From Sphingomonas sp. LT1P40 (lineage in GTDB: Bacteria > Pseudomonadota > Alphaproteobacteria > Sphingomonadales > Sphingomonadaceae), in NCBI RefSeq assembly GCF_036663835.1, contig NZ_JAXOJT010000002.1, positions 372,001 to 436,000 on the forward strand: DNA of 64,000 bases, in the 5' to 3' direction. The position numbers were made by a program, and so were the translations under genes. The notes beneath the pieces were generated by a model. That model was not told where the DNA came from and ran no database searches. It saw only the letters and a list, made by a program, of their open reading frames with translations. Positions 52,028 through 61,044 of the stretch are shown one piece after another. Numbering within the stretch: the stretch's first letter is position 1; every line of letters starts with the position of its first letter.

Positions 52028-52170
52028 GAGGGGTCAGGCTTCAGCGCATGCGGGCCTGCGAAGCGCGATCGGCTGTGCCCCGGTGCTCACGTGCCATAAG
52101 CACGCTGCGCTCCGGTGCTCGCCAATCCCCCTTCTCGGCTCCACCTGCGCTAAAGCCTGACCCCTCCTAG
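52024..52170. repeat. 147-bp inverted repeat spanning the lysR stop
   Basis: The outer arms CTAGGAGGGGTCAGGCTT (from 52024) and AAGCCTGACCCCTCCTAG (to 52170) are perfect reverse complements of 18 bases. A T/C mismatch and a further AGCGCA/TGCGCT follow. Inside are smaller complementary pieces (GTGCTCACGTGC ... GCACGCTGCGC, GGTGCTC). The left end overlaps the lysR TAG codon. The element lies between lysR and convergent ftsK. It is a different family from A-E and looks like a mobile-palindrome or composite repeat. Confidence 0.85.
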
Positions 52171-52197
52171 CCCTTGCCTAGGGCAGGTCGCGTCGAG

Positions 52198-54489
52198 TCA
52201 AAGCGGTCGTCCATCCTGATCCATCAACACTTCGCGCCGTCCGACATGGTCTGGGCGGGACACCAGCCCATCTTTTTCCATCCGCTCGATCAAGCGCGCG
52301 GCGCTGTTATAGCCGACCCGCAGCTGGCGCTGGAGCCATGACGTCGACGCCTTCTGGCTTTCCGCTACCAGCTGCGCCGCGCGGCGATACAGTTGCTCCT
52401 CCGGCGAATCCTCACCCGTCGGCGCGCCGTCGAGGGCGAATTCCTCGCCCTCCGGCTCTTCGGTGACGGCGGTGATGTAATCAGGCGCGCCTTGCGAGCG
52501 CCAGTGATCGGCAACCGCCATCACCTCCTCGTCGCTGACGAACGGGCCGTGGACGCGCGCGATCTGCTTGCCGCCGGGCATATACAACATGTCGCCCTTG
52601 CCCAGCAGCTGTTCGGCCCCCTGCTCGCCCAAAATCGTGCGCGAATCGATCTTCGACGTGACGTGAAAGCTGATGCGCGTCGGCAAATTCGCCTTGATGA
52701 CGCCGGTGATGACGTCGACCGACGGGCGCTGAGTCGCCATGATCAGGTGAATGCCCGCCGCGCGCGCTTTTTGCGCCAGTCGCTGGATCAGGAATTCGAC
52801 TTCCTTGCCCGCTGTCATCATCAGATCGGCGAGCTCGTCGACGATGATCACGATCTGCGGCAGCGGCGCCAGCTCGAGCGTCTCTTCCTCATAGATTGGC
52901 TGGCGCGTTTCGGGGTCGTAACCGGTCTGCACCTTGCGCCCGAGCTTCTGCCCCTTGGCCAGCGCCTGCCGCACCTTGTCGTTGAAGCTGCTGAGCGAGC
53001 GGACATTGACCGACGCCATCATGCGATAGCGTTCCTCCATCTGCTCGACCGCCCATTTCAGTGCGCGCACCGCCTTTGGCGGATCGGTGACCACGTCCGC
53101 CAGCAGATGCGGGATACCCTTGTACATGCTGAGTTCCAGCATCTTGGGATCGATCATGATCATGCGGCACTGATCCGGGGTCAGCCGGTAGAGCAAAGAC
53201 AGGATCATGCAGTTGAGGCCGACCGACTTGCCCGAACCGGTCGTGCCCGCAACCAGCAGATGCGGCATCGGCGCCAGATCGGCGATGACCGGATCGCCGG
53301 CGATATTCTTGCCCAGCACGATCGGCAGCGACGCACCCATATCCTCATAGGTTTCACTGGAAATCAGTTCGCGCAAGGACACCGGCTCGCGCTTCGCATT
53401 GGGCAGTTCGATGCCGATAACGCTGCGTCCGGGAATGGTAGCGACGCGGGCAGAGATGGCCGACATGTTGCGTGCGATATCGTCGGCCAGCTGCACGACA
53501 CGGCTGGCCTTGATGCCCGATGCGGGTTCGAGTTCGTACATGGTGACGACGGGGCCGGGGCGGACCTCGACGATCTGTCCCTTCACATGGAAATCGTCGA
53601 GCACGCTCTCCAGCAGCCGCGCGTTGCGTTCCAGCGCCGCCTTGTCGATCGCAGTGCTACCGCTTTTCGGCGCGGGCTTGAGCAACTCGTGCGACGGCAG
53701 CTGGTAGTTGCCCTTGAAATCGAGACTCGCCTGCACCGGCTTTGCCTTGGGCGGCGAGGGTGCGGGCATGCGATCCGCAATAACCGGGCCGGGCCGCGTT
53801 TCGGGCAGTGCCACCTTGCGCGGTTTCGGCGCGGCGGGGACGAAATCGGCGCCGTCCGCATCGTCATATTGCGCTTCGGCCTCGGTGCGATCGCGGCGCG
53901 GCAGCCGGATATGCTGGCGCACGTCGAGCTGTACGCTGCGCGCCCAGATCACCACGCCCGACAGCCCCGCGACGACGCCCAGCGCCCGTCCGCCCCACAG
54001 GGTCACGGCGGGGTCGCCCACGAAGTTGAGGCCCCAGCGAAACAGATTTGCGATGCCAAGGCCGGCGATGCCGCCCCAGCCGCCGGGCAGTTCCGGCACC
54101 GACCGGCTCGACACGAACGCCAGCGCCACGCCCATCAGCACCACGCCCGCGACAGCACCGCCAAGCATCCGTCCCCATGCGCCGACGGCTTCGCCCCGCC
54201 ACAGCCGCAACGCGACGATCAGCCCGACCGGTGCCAGCAGCACAACCGGCAGCCCGCCGAGCGCCAGCAACAGGTCGCTGAGATAAGCACCCGGAATCCC
54301 CAGCAGATTCTGCGCCGGTCCGCCCGCGGCCGTATTGAACGACGGATCGCCCCCGCTGTACGTCCCCACCGCCAGCACCGACGCCAGCGTCACGAGGAAC
54401 AGTGCGATCGCCCCGATCAGCGCCCCGCTCCGCTTCGCCCCTGCCTTCATCGTGTCACGCCACAGCATCGGCTGCACCCGGCTCGCCAT
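52198..54489 (-). CDS. ftsK: DNA translocase FtsK
   Basis: The protein is 763 residues from the ATG at 54489 (ATG 54525 is possible, but its GGGAGG is directly adjacent). It has four membrane helices at the N-terminus (ALIGAIALFLVTLASVLAV ...), a linker, and the motor with Walker A GTTGSGKSVGLNCMILSLLYRLTPDQ, Walker B VIIVDELADLMMTAGKEVEFLIQRLAQKARAAGIHLIMATQRPSVDVITGVIKANLPTRISF and GDMLYMPGGK. A C-terminal gamma winged helix (QRQLRVGYNSAARLIERMEKDGLVSRPDHVGRREVL) reads KOPS. It clears DNA from the division site. UbiH-type gene is divergent upstream. Confidence 0.96.
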   Translation of the reverse strand: MASRVQPMLWRDTMKAGAKRSGALIGAIALFLVTLASVLAVGTYSGGDPSFNTAAGGPAQNLLGIPGAYLSDLLLALGGLPVVLLAPVGLIVALRLWRGEAVGAWGRMLGGAVAGVVLMGVALAFVSSRSVPELPGGWGGIAGLGIANLFRWGLNFVGDPAVTLWGGRALGVVAGLSGVVIWARSVQLDVRQHIRLPRRDRTEAEAQYDDADGADFVPAAPKPRKVALPETRPGPVIADRMPAPSPPKAKPVQASLDFKGNYQLPSHELLKPAPKSGSTAIDKAALERNARLLESVLDDFHVKGQIVEVRPGPVVTMYELEPASGIKASRVVQLADDIARNMSAISARVATIPGRSVIGIELPNAKREPVSLRELISSETYEDMGASLPIVLGKNIAGDPVIADLAPMPHLLVAGTTGSGKSVGLNCMILSLLYRLTPDQCRMIMIDPKMLELSMYKGIPHLLADVVTDPPKAVRALKWAVEQMEERYRMMASVNVRSLSSFNDKVRQALAKGQKLGRKVQTGYDPETRQPIYEEETLELAPLPQIVIIVDELADLMMTAGKEVEFLIQRLAQKARAAGIHLIMATQRPSVDVITGVIKANLPTRISFHVTSKIDSRTILGEQGAEQLLGKGDMLYMPGGKQIARVHGPFVSDEEVMAVADHWRSQGAPDYITAVTEEPEGEEFALDGAPTGEDSPEEQLYRRAAQLVAESQKASTSWLQRQLRVGYNSAARLIERMEKDGLVSRPDHVGRREVLMDQDGRPL

Positions 54490-54575
54490 GTCCCCGCCCC
54501 AATGTTCGTAAATCGTTCCAATCATCCTCCCTGCGGAGTCTGGCGTCAAGACGAGGGGTGGGATAACGGGATGGC

Positions 54576-55793
54576 ATGAGTAAAGCGGACCTCCTTATCC
54601 TTGGTGGCGGACTGGTGGGCAGCGCGCTTTCCGTCGCGCTTGACAAGCACGGCATCTCTTCGATCGTGATCGACCCCGCTGATCCCGCCGCGATTCTGGC
54701 GGCGAGTCATGACGGGCGTGCCTCTGCCATCGCTGCTGCCCCGATGCGCATGCTGGAGGCGATCGGCGTCGCGGATCGACTGGCGGGCAAGGGTTGCTCG
54801 ATCGAGAGTATCCGTGTCAGCGATGGCCTCGAGCCCGGCAAGCTGGATTTCGTGCCGCAGGATGGCGAAGGCGCGCTCGGCACGATGGTTGAGAACCGCC
54901 ACCTCCGCGCCGCATTGATGGCGGCGGCGCAGGCTGCACCGCTGGCCGATGTGCGGATGCAGACGCGCGCCATGTCGGTCGGGCGCGGCGAACATGGCGT
55001 GACCGCGACGCTCGACAGTGGCGAAACGGTGCGGGCGCAACTGCTTATCGGGGCGGAGGGCCGCAATTCGCCGACCCGTGACACCGCGCACCTCAACGTC
55101 GCGCGCTGGAGCTACGATCATTCGGCGATCGTCACCTCACTCCACCACGAACATGCCCATGAGAACACCGCGTTCGAGATTTTCTATCCGCAGGGGCCGT
55201 TCGCCATCCTGCCGCTGATCGATGACGAACTGGGGCACCGCTCGGCGATCGTCTGGTCCGTTCGGCGCAACGAAGAGGCGGGGATGATGAAGCTGTCCGA
55301 ACGCGGCTTTTTGGCCGAGGCGGACAAGAAGATGGGCGGATTCCTGGGCAAGCTCGGCCCGTTGGGGCCGCGCTTCAGCTATCCGCTGGGGTTTCATCAC
55401 GCCGCGACGATCACCGCCGACCGGCTCGCACTGGTCGGCGACGCCGCCCACGGCATCCACCCGATTGCCGGACAGGGCGTCAATGTCGGCTTCCGCGACG
55501 TCGCGGCTTTGGTCGAGGTGTTGGTGGAGGGCAAGCGTCTCGGTCTCGACATGGGCGACCCTGCGTTGCTCAAACGCTATGAACGCTGGCGGAGCCTCGA
55601 CACCTTCATGGTCAGCGTGGCGACCGATGGCCTGACGCATCTGTTCGGCATTCCCGGCAAGGCCGCGCATGCCGCACGTCGGTTCGGCCTGTCGGCGGTG
55701 GACAAGATGCCTGCGCTCAAGAACCGGTTCATGGCCGAGGCGCGCGGGGAAAGCGGGGCGACACCGAAGCTGTTGCACGGGGAACTGGCGTAA
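54576..55793 (+). CDS. UbiH/UbiF/Coq6-family FAD hydroxylase
   Basis: The 405-residue flavoprotein monooxygenase has the FAD motif LLILGGGLVGSALSVALDKHGISSIVIDP at the start, a DG motif region (LLIGAEGRNSPTRD) and the second FAD motif LALVGDAAHGIHPIAGQGVNVGFRDVAALVEVL. The GDxxHxxxPxxGQG form is that of ubiquinone-ring hydroxylases. One enzyme may act on several ring positions in alphaproteobacteria (UbiL/UbiM types); position cannot be assigned. Divergent from ftsK; convergent with the LON-N gene with a 3-bp gap. Confidence 0.9.
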   Translation: MSKADLLILGGGLVGSALSVALDKHGISSIVIDPADPAAILAASHDGRASAIAAAPMRMLEAIGVADRLAGKGCSIESIRVSDGLEPGKLDFVPQDGEGALGTMVENRHLRAALMAAAQAAPLADVRMQTRAMSVGRGEHGVTATLDSGETVRAQLLIGAEGRNSPTRDTAHLNVARWSYDHSAIVTSLHHEHAHENTAFEIFYPQGPFAILPLIDDELGHRSAIVWSVRRNEEAGMMKLSERGFLAEADKKMGGFLGKLGPLGPRFSYPLGFHHAATITADRLALVGDAAHGIHPIAGQGVNVGFRDVAALVEVLVEGKRLGLDMGDPALLKRYERWRSLDTFMVSVATDGLTHLFGIPGKAAHAARRFGLSAVDKMPALKNRFMAEARGESGATPKLLHGELA

Positions 55794-55796
55794 CGC

Positions 55797-56405
55797 CTAT
55801 TGCAACGTCCCTTCATCGGCATCGCCATGCCGCCCGAAAAACTGCATCAGCTGTACGGTGAGGTCCGCCCGGTCGCTTAGCGAATCCGCCTCCAGCAGCG
55901 CCTGTTTCGCGGCGGGGTCGAACGGGGCGATCTGAGCGATGCCGTTGACCAGGCTGGCATCGTCGAGGCGCGAAACGGCTTCCCAGTCCACTGCATAGCC
56001 CTGCGCATCCGCAAAGCGGCGCGATTCCATTTCAAGCGAGGCGCGTGCCCCCAGCGACAGGACTTCATCGTCGCTGTCGGCGATCAGTTCCGCCTCGATC
56101 TGGCGGAACAGGGTCGTGACATCGAGTTCGCGCACGACGCGAAAACGCGACAGCCCCTCCAGCACGATGTCGAACCGCCCGCCGTCGAGCGCCTCGACCT
56201 CGGCGATACGGCCGACACAGCCGATCTCGAACAGCGGCGGTTTGTCGCCCGATGCTTTCGGCTGGATCATGCCGATGCGCCGGTCACGCGCCAGCGAGTC
56301 GGTCACCATCGCACGATAGCGCGGCTCGAAAATATGGAGCGGCAGCTGCATCCGGGGAAACAGCAACGCGCCCGGTAGCGGAAAGATCGACAGCCGTGTC
56401 GTCAT
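55797..56405 (-). CDS. LON N-terminal-domain protein (substrate-binding PUA-like)
   Basis: The protein is 202 residues from the ATG at 56405, overlapping the YbbN stop (ATGA). It corresponds to a lone LON substrate-binding (PUA-like) domain: LSIFPLPGALLFPRMQLPLHIFEPRYRAMVTDSLARDRRIGMIQP, FEIGCVGRIAEVEALDGGRFDIVLEGLSRFRVVRE. It has no ATPase or protease part. Such proteins are widespread in alphaproteobacteria near YbbN; function unknown, maybe recognition of unfolded proteins together with YbbN. Confidence 0.92.
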   Translation of the reverse strand: MTTRLSIFPLPGALLFPRMQLPLHIFEPRYRAMVTDSLARDRRIGMIQPKASGDKPPLFEIGCVGRIAEVEALDGGRFDIVLEGLSRFRVVRELDVTTLFRQIEAELIADSDDEVLSLGARASLEMESRRFADAQGYAVDWEAVSRLDDASLVNGIAQIAPFDPAAKQALLEADSLSDRADLTVQLMQFFGRHGDADEGTLQ

Positions 56406-57313
56406 CCGAACAGGATGGCGGAGAGCTTGCGGCGTTGCGCCGACACCCACGGATCCTCCAGCCCGACCGCCTCGAACAAGGTGAGCAGTCGCGCGCGGGC
56501 GGCGCTCTCGTTCCAGTCGCGGTCCTCGGCAATCATTTTGAGCAGCGTTTCAGCGGCACCCTCGCGGTCGTTCGCGGCCATCTGCGCACCGGCCAGCTCG
56601 TAGCGCGCATCCATGTCGTCGGGATTTGCGGCAGCGCGGGCGCGGATTTCGGCGAGTTGGCCGTCGGCAGGCGCGTCTTTCGCCAGCGTCAGCGCGGCGC
56701 GGGCACGCTCGATCTCGGGCAACCTGGTCGCTTCCTCGGGCAGGTCGGCCAGCGCCGCCTCAGCCTCGTCATGGCGGCCCAGCGCGGTCAGCGCACGCAC
56801 GCGACCCGCAGTCACCAACGGATGACCCGGCACCATCTCGGCGATCTGGTCATAGACCGACAGCGCACGCTCATGCTCGCCCGCCGCCAGCACCTCGTCC
56901 GCCATCGCCAGCAGTGGCTCGATCTCCGCCTCCTGCGCGGCCGCTTCGCTCTCGATCGGGATTTGCTTCAGAATCTGGTCGAGCGCGGTGCGCAGCTGCG
57001 ATTCGGTGCGGGCATTGGTCAGATCGGTGACCAGCTGTCCCTGAAACATCGCATAGACGGTCGGGATCGATCGCACCTGGAATTGCGCGGCGATGAACTG
57101 ATTGGCGTCGACGTCGATCTTGGCGAGGATCACGCCCTTGTCGGCATATTCGGCGGCGACTTTCTCCAGCACCGGACCCAGCGCCTTACACGGCCCGCAC
57201 CATTCGGCCCAGAAATCGAGGATGACCAATTTGGTCATCGACGGCTCGACGATATCGCGCTTGAACGCCTCGACGGCGTCCTTGTCGGCGGCGGAAAGTC
57301 CAAGCGTGGCCAC
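56402..57313 (-). CDS. Co-chaperone YbbN/CnoX-like thioredoxin-TPR protein
   Basis: The protein is 303 residues from a GTG at 57313 (MATLGLSAADK), which has AGGGA eight bases upstream; a TTG seven codons earlier is possible. The thioredoxin domain at residues ~10-110 has VILDFWAEWCGPCKALGPVL with a complete CGPC active site, so it can do disulfide chemistry, unlike the degenerate E. coli CnoX. It is followed by a TPR-like helical domain with repeated ALSVYDQIAEMVPGHPLVTAGRVRALTALGRHDEAEAAL. It guards substrates for GroEL under oxidative stress. LON-N gene is coupled downstream. Confidence 0.92.
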   Translation of the reverse strand: MATLGLSAADKDAVEAFKRDIVEPSMTKLVILDFWAEWCGPCKALGPVLEKVAAEYADKGVILAKIDVDANQFIAAQFQVRSIPTVYAMFQGQLVTDLTNARTESQLRTALDQILKQIPIESEAAAQEAEIEPLLAMADEVLAAGEHERALSVYDQIAEMVPGHPLVTAGRVRALTALGRHDEAEAALADLPEEATRLPEIERARAALTLAKDAPADGQLAEIRARAAANPDDMDARYELAGAQMAANDREGAAETLLKMIAEDRDWNESAARARLLTLFEAVGLEDPWVSAQRRKLSAILFG

Positions 57314-57496
57314 GGCGAATCCCTGTTGGTTCAAACTGACGCCCTATGTGGGCGCTGGCGCGGCGCGGGCCAAGCCCCTTGGCGGTCCCATTTTCGGCGG
57401 TCCATCTTCGGGCTTGCAGACCCCGAACCCCACTGCTAGAGGCCGCCACCTTGCCCCGCCCCCTCGGCTTTTCCGAGCGGGCGACATGACGCCAGA

Positions 57497-57571
57497 GCGG
57501 GCGTAGCTCAGGGGTAGAGCACAACCTTGCCAAGGTTGGGGTCGAGGGTTCGAATCCCTTCGCCCGCTCCA
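57497..57571 (+). tRNA. tRNA-Gly (GCC)
   Basis: Acceptor GCGGGCG (57497-57503) pairs with CGCCCGC (57561-57567), followed by T and an encoded CCA (57569-57571). The D-arm is GCTCAGGGGTAGAGC, the anticodon arm ACAACCTTGCCAAGGTTG with GCC in the loop, and the T-arm GAGGGTTCGAATCCCTT contains GGTTCGAAT. The cloverleaf closes with no variable-arm extension, so it is a class I glycine tRNA reading GGC/GGU. No other tRNA is adjacent. Upstream 183 bp to the YbbN start hold a possible promoter. Confidence 0.97.
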
Positions 57572-57722
57572 GCTTTCCGGCGTGAATTAGCGGCGCTAGT
57601 TCACGAAATTGCGGAAAGCGCGGCCGGCGCAGCGGCGCTGCGACCGACGACGCGGCTTTGCCGCGGCGCGCACCTCGTCAGAAAGCGACCACTCGACGGG
57701 CGAGTGTAAGAGCAGCGTATTC

Positions 57723-57845
57723 ATGCCTGACATGAACCTCACCTTTTCCGGCCAGATGAAGGTTCAGGGCGATTCGCTGGTCGGCAAGGGCTGTGTGCTG
57801 GGCGGCCCCATCTGCAAGCAACAGATTTGGACGCGCATTTCGTGA
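57723..57845 (+). pseudogene. C-terminal remnant of a DUF2147-type protein
   Basis: Frame from an ATG at 57723 gives 40 residues ending in GCVLGGPICKQQIWTRIS, which resembles the C-terminus of DUF2147 proteins (typically GCVLGGL.CKSQ.WTRV). The preceding ~35 residues (NLTFSGQMKVQGDSLVGK) also fit the last beta-strands of that fold. Full-length DUF2147 proteins are about 120-150 residues with a signal peptide, and nothing like the N-terminal half is seen in the 150 bp upstream. This suggests a truncated pseudogene next to tRNA-Gly. Confidence 0.55.
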
Positions 57846-57881
57846 TGATTATCTTCATCCCGCTCGGCTAGACCGGGAAGC

Positions 57882-58682
57882 ATGGAACGCGGCGACATTC
57901 GAATCGGCATTGGCGGCTGGACCTTCGAGCCATGGCGCGGGACTTTCTATCCGGAAGGTCTGACCCAGAAGAAAGAGCTGGAATATGCCAGCCGCCAGCT
58001 GACCGCGATCGAGGTCAACGGCACCTATTACTCCGGGTTCAAGCCCGCGACCTTTGCCGGCTGGGCGGCGGCGGTGCCCGACGACTTCGTGTTCACGGTC
58101 AAGGCCTCACGCTTTTGTACCAACCGCAAGGTCCTGGCGGAGGCGGGCGAATCGGTGGCGAAATTCGTGGGGCAGGGCATAATCGAGCTGGGCGACAAGC
58201 TCGGCCCGATCCTGTGGCAGTTCATGGCGACCAAGAAATTCGAGCCGCAGGATTTCGGCGCATTCCTGAAGTTGCTGCCTGCGTCGCATGACGGCGTGAA
58301 ACTGCGCCACGCCATCCAGGTGCGGCATGAGAGCTTTGCCGTACCCGAATTCGTGGCGATGTGCCGCAATGCCGGTGCGGCGATCGTGTTCGCCGATTCG
58401 CCCCAATACCCGGCAATTGCCGATATCACCGGCGACTTCATCTATGCCCGGCTGGAACGCGGCGAGGACGACAATCCGCTTTGCTACCCGGCGGACGAGA
58501 TCGACCGTTGGGCGGATGCGACGCGAACATGGGCGGCGGGCGGACGGCCCGACGGGCTACCCTATGTCGAGGATGTCGCGCTGCCAAAACAGCCGCGCGA
58601 CAGCTTCGTCTTCTTCATCCATGGCGGTAAGGTGCGCGCCCCGGCCGGGGCGCAGGCGCTGATCGAACGCACCGCCGGATGA
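57882..58682 (+). CDS. DUF72 family protein (TIM-barrel)
   Basis: The 266-residue protein starts RIGIGGWTFEPWRGTFYPEGLTQKKELEYASRQLTAIEVNGTYYS, the DUF72 signature (GxSGWxYxxWxxxFYP ... EINxTFY type). It goes on with FVFTVKASRFCTNRK, GPILWQFMATKKF, LRHAIQVRHESFAVPEFVAM and FIYARLERG. DUF72 proteins form TIM barrels of unknown activity, possibly nuclease or Fe-binding. GGGAAG precedes the ATG. Its stop overlaps the acyltransferase start (ATGA), suggesting co-translation. Confidence 0.94.
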   Translation: MERGDIRIGIGGWTFEPWRGTFYPEGLTQKKELEYASRQLTAIEVNGTYYSGFKPATFAGWAAAVPDDFVFTVKASRFCTNRKVLAEAGESVAKFVGQGIIELGDKLGPILWQFMATKKFEPQDFGAFLKLLPASHDGVKLRHAIQVRHESFAVPEFVAMCRNAGAAIVFADSPQYPAIADITGDFIYARLERGEDDNPLCYPADEIDRWADATRTWAAGGRPDGLPYVEDVALPKQPRDSFVFFIHGGKVRAPAGAQALIERTAG

Positions 58683-59803
58683 CGGCGACGGCGGAGGAAT
58701 CGGCCGGCGAACCGGCATGGCTCTACATGGATGCGATGCGCACCCTGCTCGCGGTGACGGTGGCGTTCGGGCATTTATGGGGGCTGCTGGTCGAGGATTA
58801 CCGGCCGACCGGGTCGCTGATCGTGCAGCTTTGCTATTATGCGGCGGGCTTCGCGCATTCGGCGGTGGTCATGTTCTTCGTGCTCAGCGGATACTGGATC
58901 GCGCGCAGTGTGACCGCGCGGGTCGAACGTGGCTGGTCGTGGCGCGATTATCTGGGCGACCGGGGCGCGCGGCTGGTGATCGTGCTGATCCCGGCGCTGA
59001 TCCTGGGCGGCGTGCTGGATGCGATCGGCCTGCACGTCCTGCGCCTGCCGACGCATCTGGGACAGACCGACACCTGGGTGCTGGCCAAGGACGTAGCGCA
59101 CGATCTGGGGCCGGGTGTGCTGCTGGGCAATTTGCTATTCCTGCAGGATATCGTCGTCGCCCCCTATGGCACCAACGGGCCATTGTGGAGCGTGGCGTTC
59201 GAGTTCTGGTATTATTTGTGGTTTCCCGCGCTGTGGCTCAGCCTGACCTATCGGCGGTTTTCACTGGCGCTGGTCGTGCTGCTGGTCGGTGTCGTCAATC
59301 CGGAACTGGCGTTCGGCTTCGTCAGCTGGTCGTGCGGCGCGTTGCTGCATTTCGCTGAGCAGCGCGCGCGACAGCGTGAATGGCAGTGCTCGCGCCGCGC
59401 GGTCATCATGGCTGCGATACTGTGCGGAATCGTGCTGGCATGGGGGCGGACCGGCGATTTCGGGCTGGAAGACCCGATCGAGGCGGCGGCGTTCGCGCTG
59501 TTCCTGTTCACCCTGTTGCGCAGCGCGCCGCGACGGAACGCGGCGTTCGCGCCGCTTGCGCTGTTCGGGGCGCGGGCGAGTTTCTCGCTTTATGCGATCC
59601 ATTTTCCGCTGATGGCGCTGGTCGCAGGGATTATCGTCGGTGGCGCACGGCGGGCACCTGATTCGGCGACGATGGCGATGGCGGCAGCGATCCTGGCGGG
59701 CGTGGTGGCTATCGCCTGGGGGTTCGCTGCGCTGACGGAGGCCAATACCGGGCGTCTGCGCCGGCTGTTACGACGGGCGACAGCGCGTCCCGAGACCGTG
59801 TGA
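58679..59803 (+). CDS. Acyltransferase 3 family (OafA/YrhL-type) membrane protein
   Basis: The 374-residue protein has about ten helices and the acyltransferase_3 landmarks: LYMDAMRTLLAVTVAFGHLWGLLVED with the conserved His, VMFFVLSGYWIARSV, and PLWSVAFEFWYYLWFPALWLSLTYRRF with the WSvxxE motif. It would transfer an acyl (often acetyl) group from the cytosolic side to a periplasmic glycan or lipid. Substrate unknown. It is coupled to DUF72, an odd pair, and ends 17 bp from the convergent monooxygenase. Confidence 0.9.
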   Translation: MTATAEESAGEPAWLYMDAMRTLLAVTVAFGHLWGLLVEDYRPTGSLIVQLCYYAAGFAHSAVVMFFVLSGYWIARSVTARVERGWSWRDYLGDRGARLVIVLIPALILGGVLDAIGLHVLRLPTHLGQTDTWVLAKDVAHDLGPGVLLGNLLFLQDIVVAPYGTNGPLWSVAFEFWYYLWFPALWLSLTYRRFSLALVVLLVGVVNPELAFGFVSWSCGALLHFAEQRARQREWQCSRRAVIMAAILCGIVLAWGRTGDFGLEDPIEAAAFALFLFTLLRSAPRRNAAFAPLALFGARASFSLYAIHFPLMALVAGIIVGGARRAPDSATMAMAAAILAGVVAIAWGFAALTEANTGRLRRLLRRATARPETV

Positions 59804-59820
59804 CCTTTGTGACTTTCCGA

Positions 59821-61044
59821 CTATAGCCCCAGCCGCCCAAGCGGACTGCCGATCGCACCGCTGACCAGCGCCGCCTGAAGCGTGGTGGCGGGCCACAGCT
59901 TCGACAATGGCCCCATTACCCGGTCGCGCAGCCATGGCAGCGCCGCGCCATCGGATTGATAGACCGGCGTCAGCATCCGGCTCAGCGCCTGATAGAGCAT
60001 GATCTGGTCGCGTCGCAGCCGCACCGCCTCCGCCAGCGCGTCGGGCAGCATGCGGGCGCGGCGCAGCCCGAGGGCAAGCGCATAGGCATCCAGCAGCGCC
60101 ATGTTCGCGCCCTGCCCCAATTGCGGGCTGGTCGAGTGCCACGCGTCGCCGATATGGATCAGGCCGGGTTCGACGGGGGTGCGCAGCGTGCGGTGCGCGT
60201 AACGGGCGAAGGTGAGCTGGGCAGCGTCCGCGATCTGATCGAGCAGCGGCGTGGTTGCCGGCCAGAGCGTCGCCACTTCGCCCTTCCACGCATCGAGTTC
60301 AGCGACGCGCCAGTCGTTCAGCCGGTCGGCACGGAGCGACCAGAACAGTGCGGCGCGAGATGCGGTGGCATGGCGAGGTGTGCCGATCGGCAGTACGCCC
60401 GCCATCACGCTGGCGCGGCGATAGCGTTGCTGCAGCGCGTGCGGGTCGAAATCGCCTGCCCATTCGAGATCGGCCCACAGCGCGCCATAGGCCAGCGGGT
60501 TCCCGCATGCCGGGGCCAGTGCCGAGTGACTGCCCATCGCATCGACGATCAGGTCGAACCTGCCCGATGCGCCGGTAGCGAACCTCAGCCGCTGGCCGTC
60601 GCGGCCGATGACCGCACGCCCGGTCTCAACGGCAATCCCATCGCCGCGCACCGCGTCGTGGAGAATGTCGAACAAGGTCGCGCGATGGACGCCGACGCCG
60701 AAGCGATCCCCCTTCAGCGCGGCATAGCGCACGTCGAGGACGGTTCGCCCGTTCGCCTCCCCAATCAATCGGTCGACGCGCGCGCCACGTTCGAGCAGGG
60801 CGGTCTCCAGTCCCAATGTCCGCAGCACCGCCCGCCCGGTCGGCTGGATCAGCAGGCCCGATCCCAAAGGTTGCGGCGTCTCGAACCGCTCGAACAGGGT
60901 CACCCGGTGCCCGTCGCGGTGGAGCAGCAATGCCGCCGCCAGCCCAGCCGTGCCGCATCCGGCGACCGCAATGTCGAGCGGGGTCAGATCAGGCGTCCGG
61001 CGGTCGCGCGGGGCTGGGCAGGTCCGACACCATCCGTTCGCCAT
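59821..61044 (-). CDS. FAD-dependent monooxygenase (PHBH-like)
   Basis: The 407-residue protein has the FAD Rossmann motif DIAVAGCGTAGLAAALLLHRDGHRVTLFERF, a DG motif (DLIVDAMGSHSALAP) and the second FAD motif LIHIGDAWHSTSPQLGQGANMALLDAYALAL. This places it among p-hydroxybenzoate-hydroxylase-like aromatic monooxygenases. The only standard start is ATG 61044, which overlaps the CoA-transferase end by 56 bases and gives a 25-residue unconserved leader. A CTG right after the upstream stop would start at LTPLDIAV and is a possible real start. Substrate unknown. Confidence 0.85.
   Translation of the reverse strand: MANGWCRTCPAPRDRRTPDLTPLDIAVAGCGTAGLAAALLLHRDGHRVTLFERFETPQPLGSGLLIQPTGRAVLRTLGLETALLERGARVDRLIGEANGRTVLDVRYAALKGDRFGVGVHRATLFDILHDAVRGDGIAVETGRAVIGRDGQRLRFATGASGRFDLIVDAMGSHSALAPACGNPLAYGALWADLEWAGDFDPHALQQRYRRASVMAGVLPIGTPRHATASRAALFWSLRADRLNDWRVAELDAWKGEVATLWPATTPLLDQIADAAQLTFARYAHRTLRTPVEPGLIHIGDAWHSTSPQLGQGANMALLDAYALALGLRRARMLPDALAEAVRLRRDQIMLYQALSRMLTPVYQSDGAALPWLRDRVMGPLSKLWPATTLQAALVSGAIGSPLGRLGL

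Noticed and set aside
52393-54579. 728-codon open frame on the plus strand opposite ftsK
   Set aside because: Antisense shadow of ftsK; Arg/Gln/His-rich, without recognisable domain or signal.
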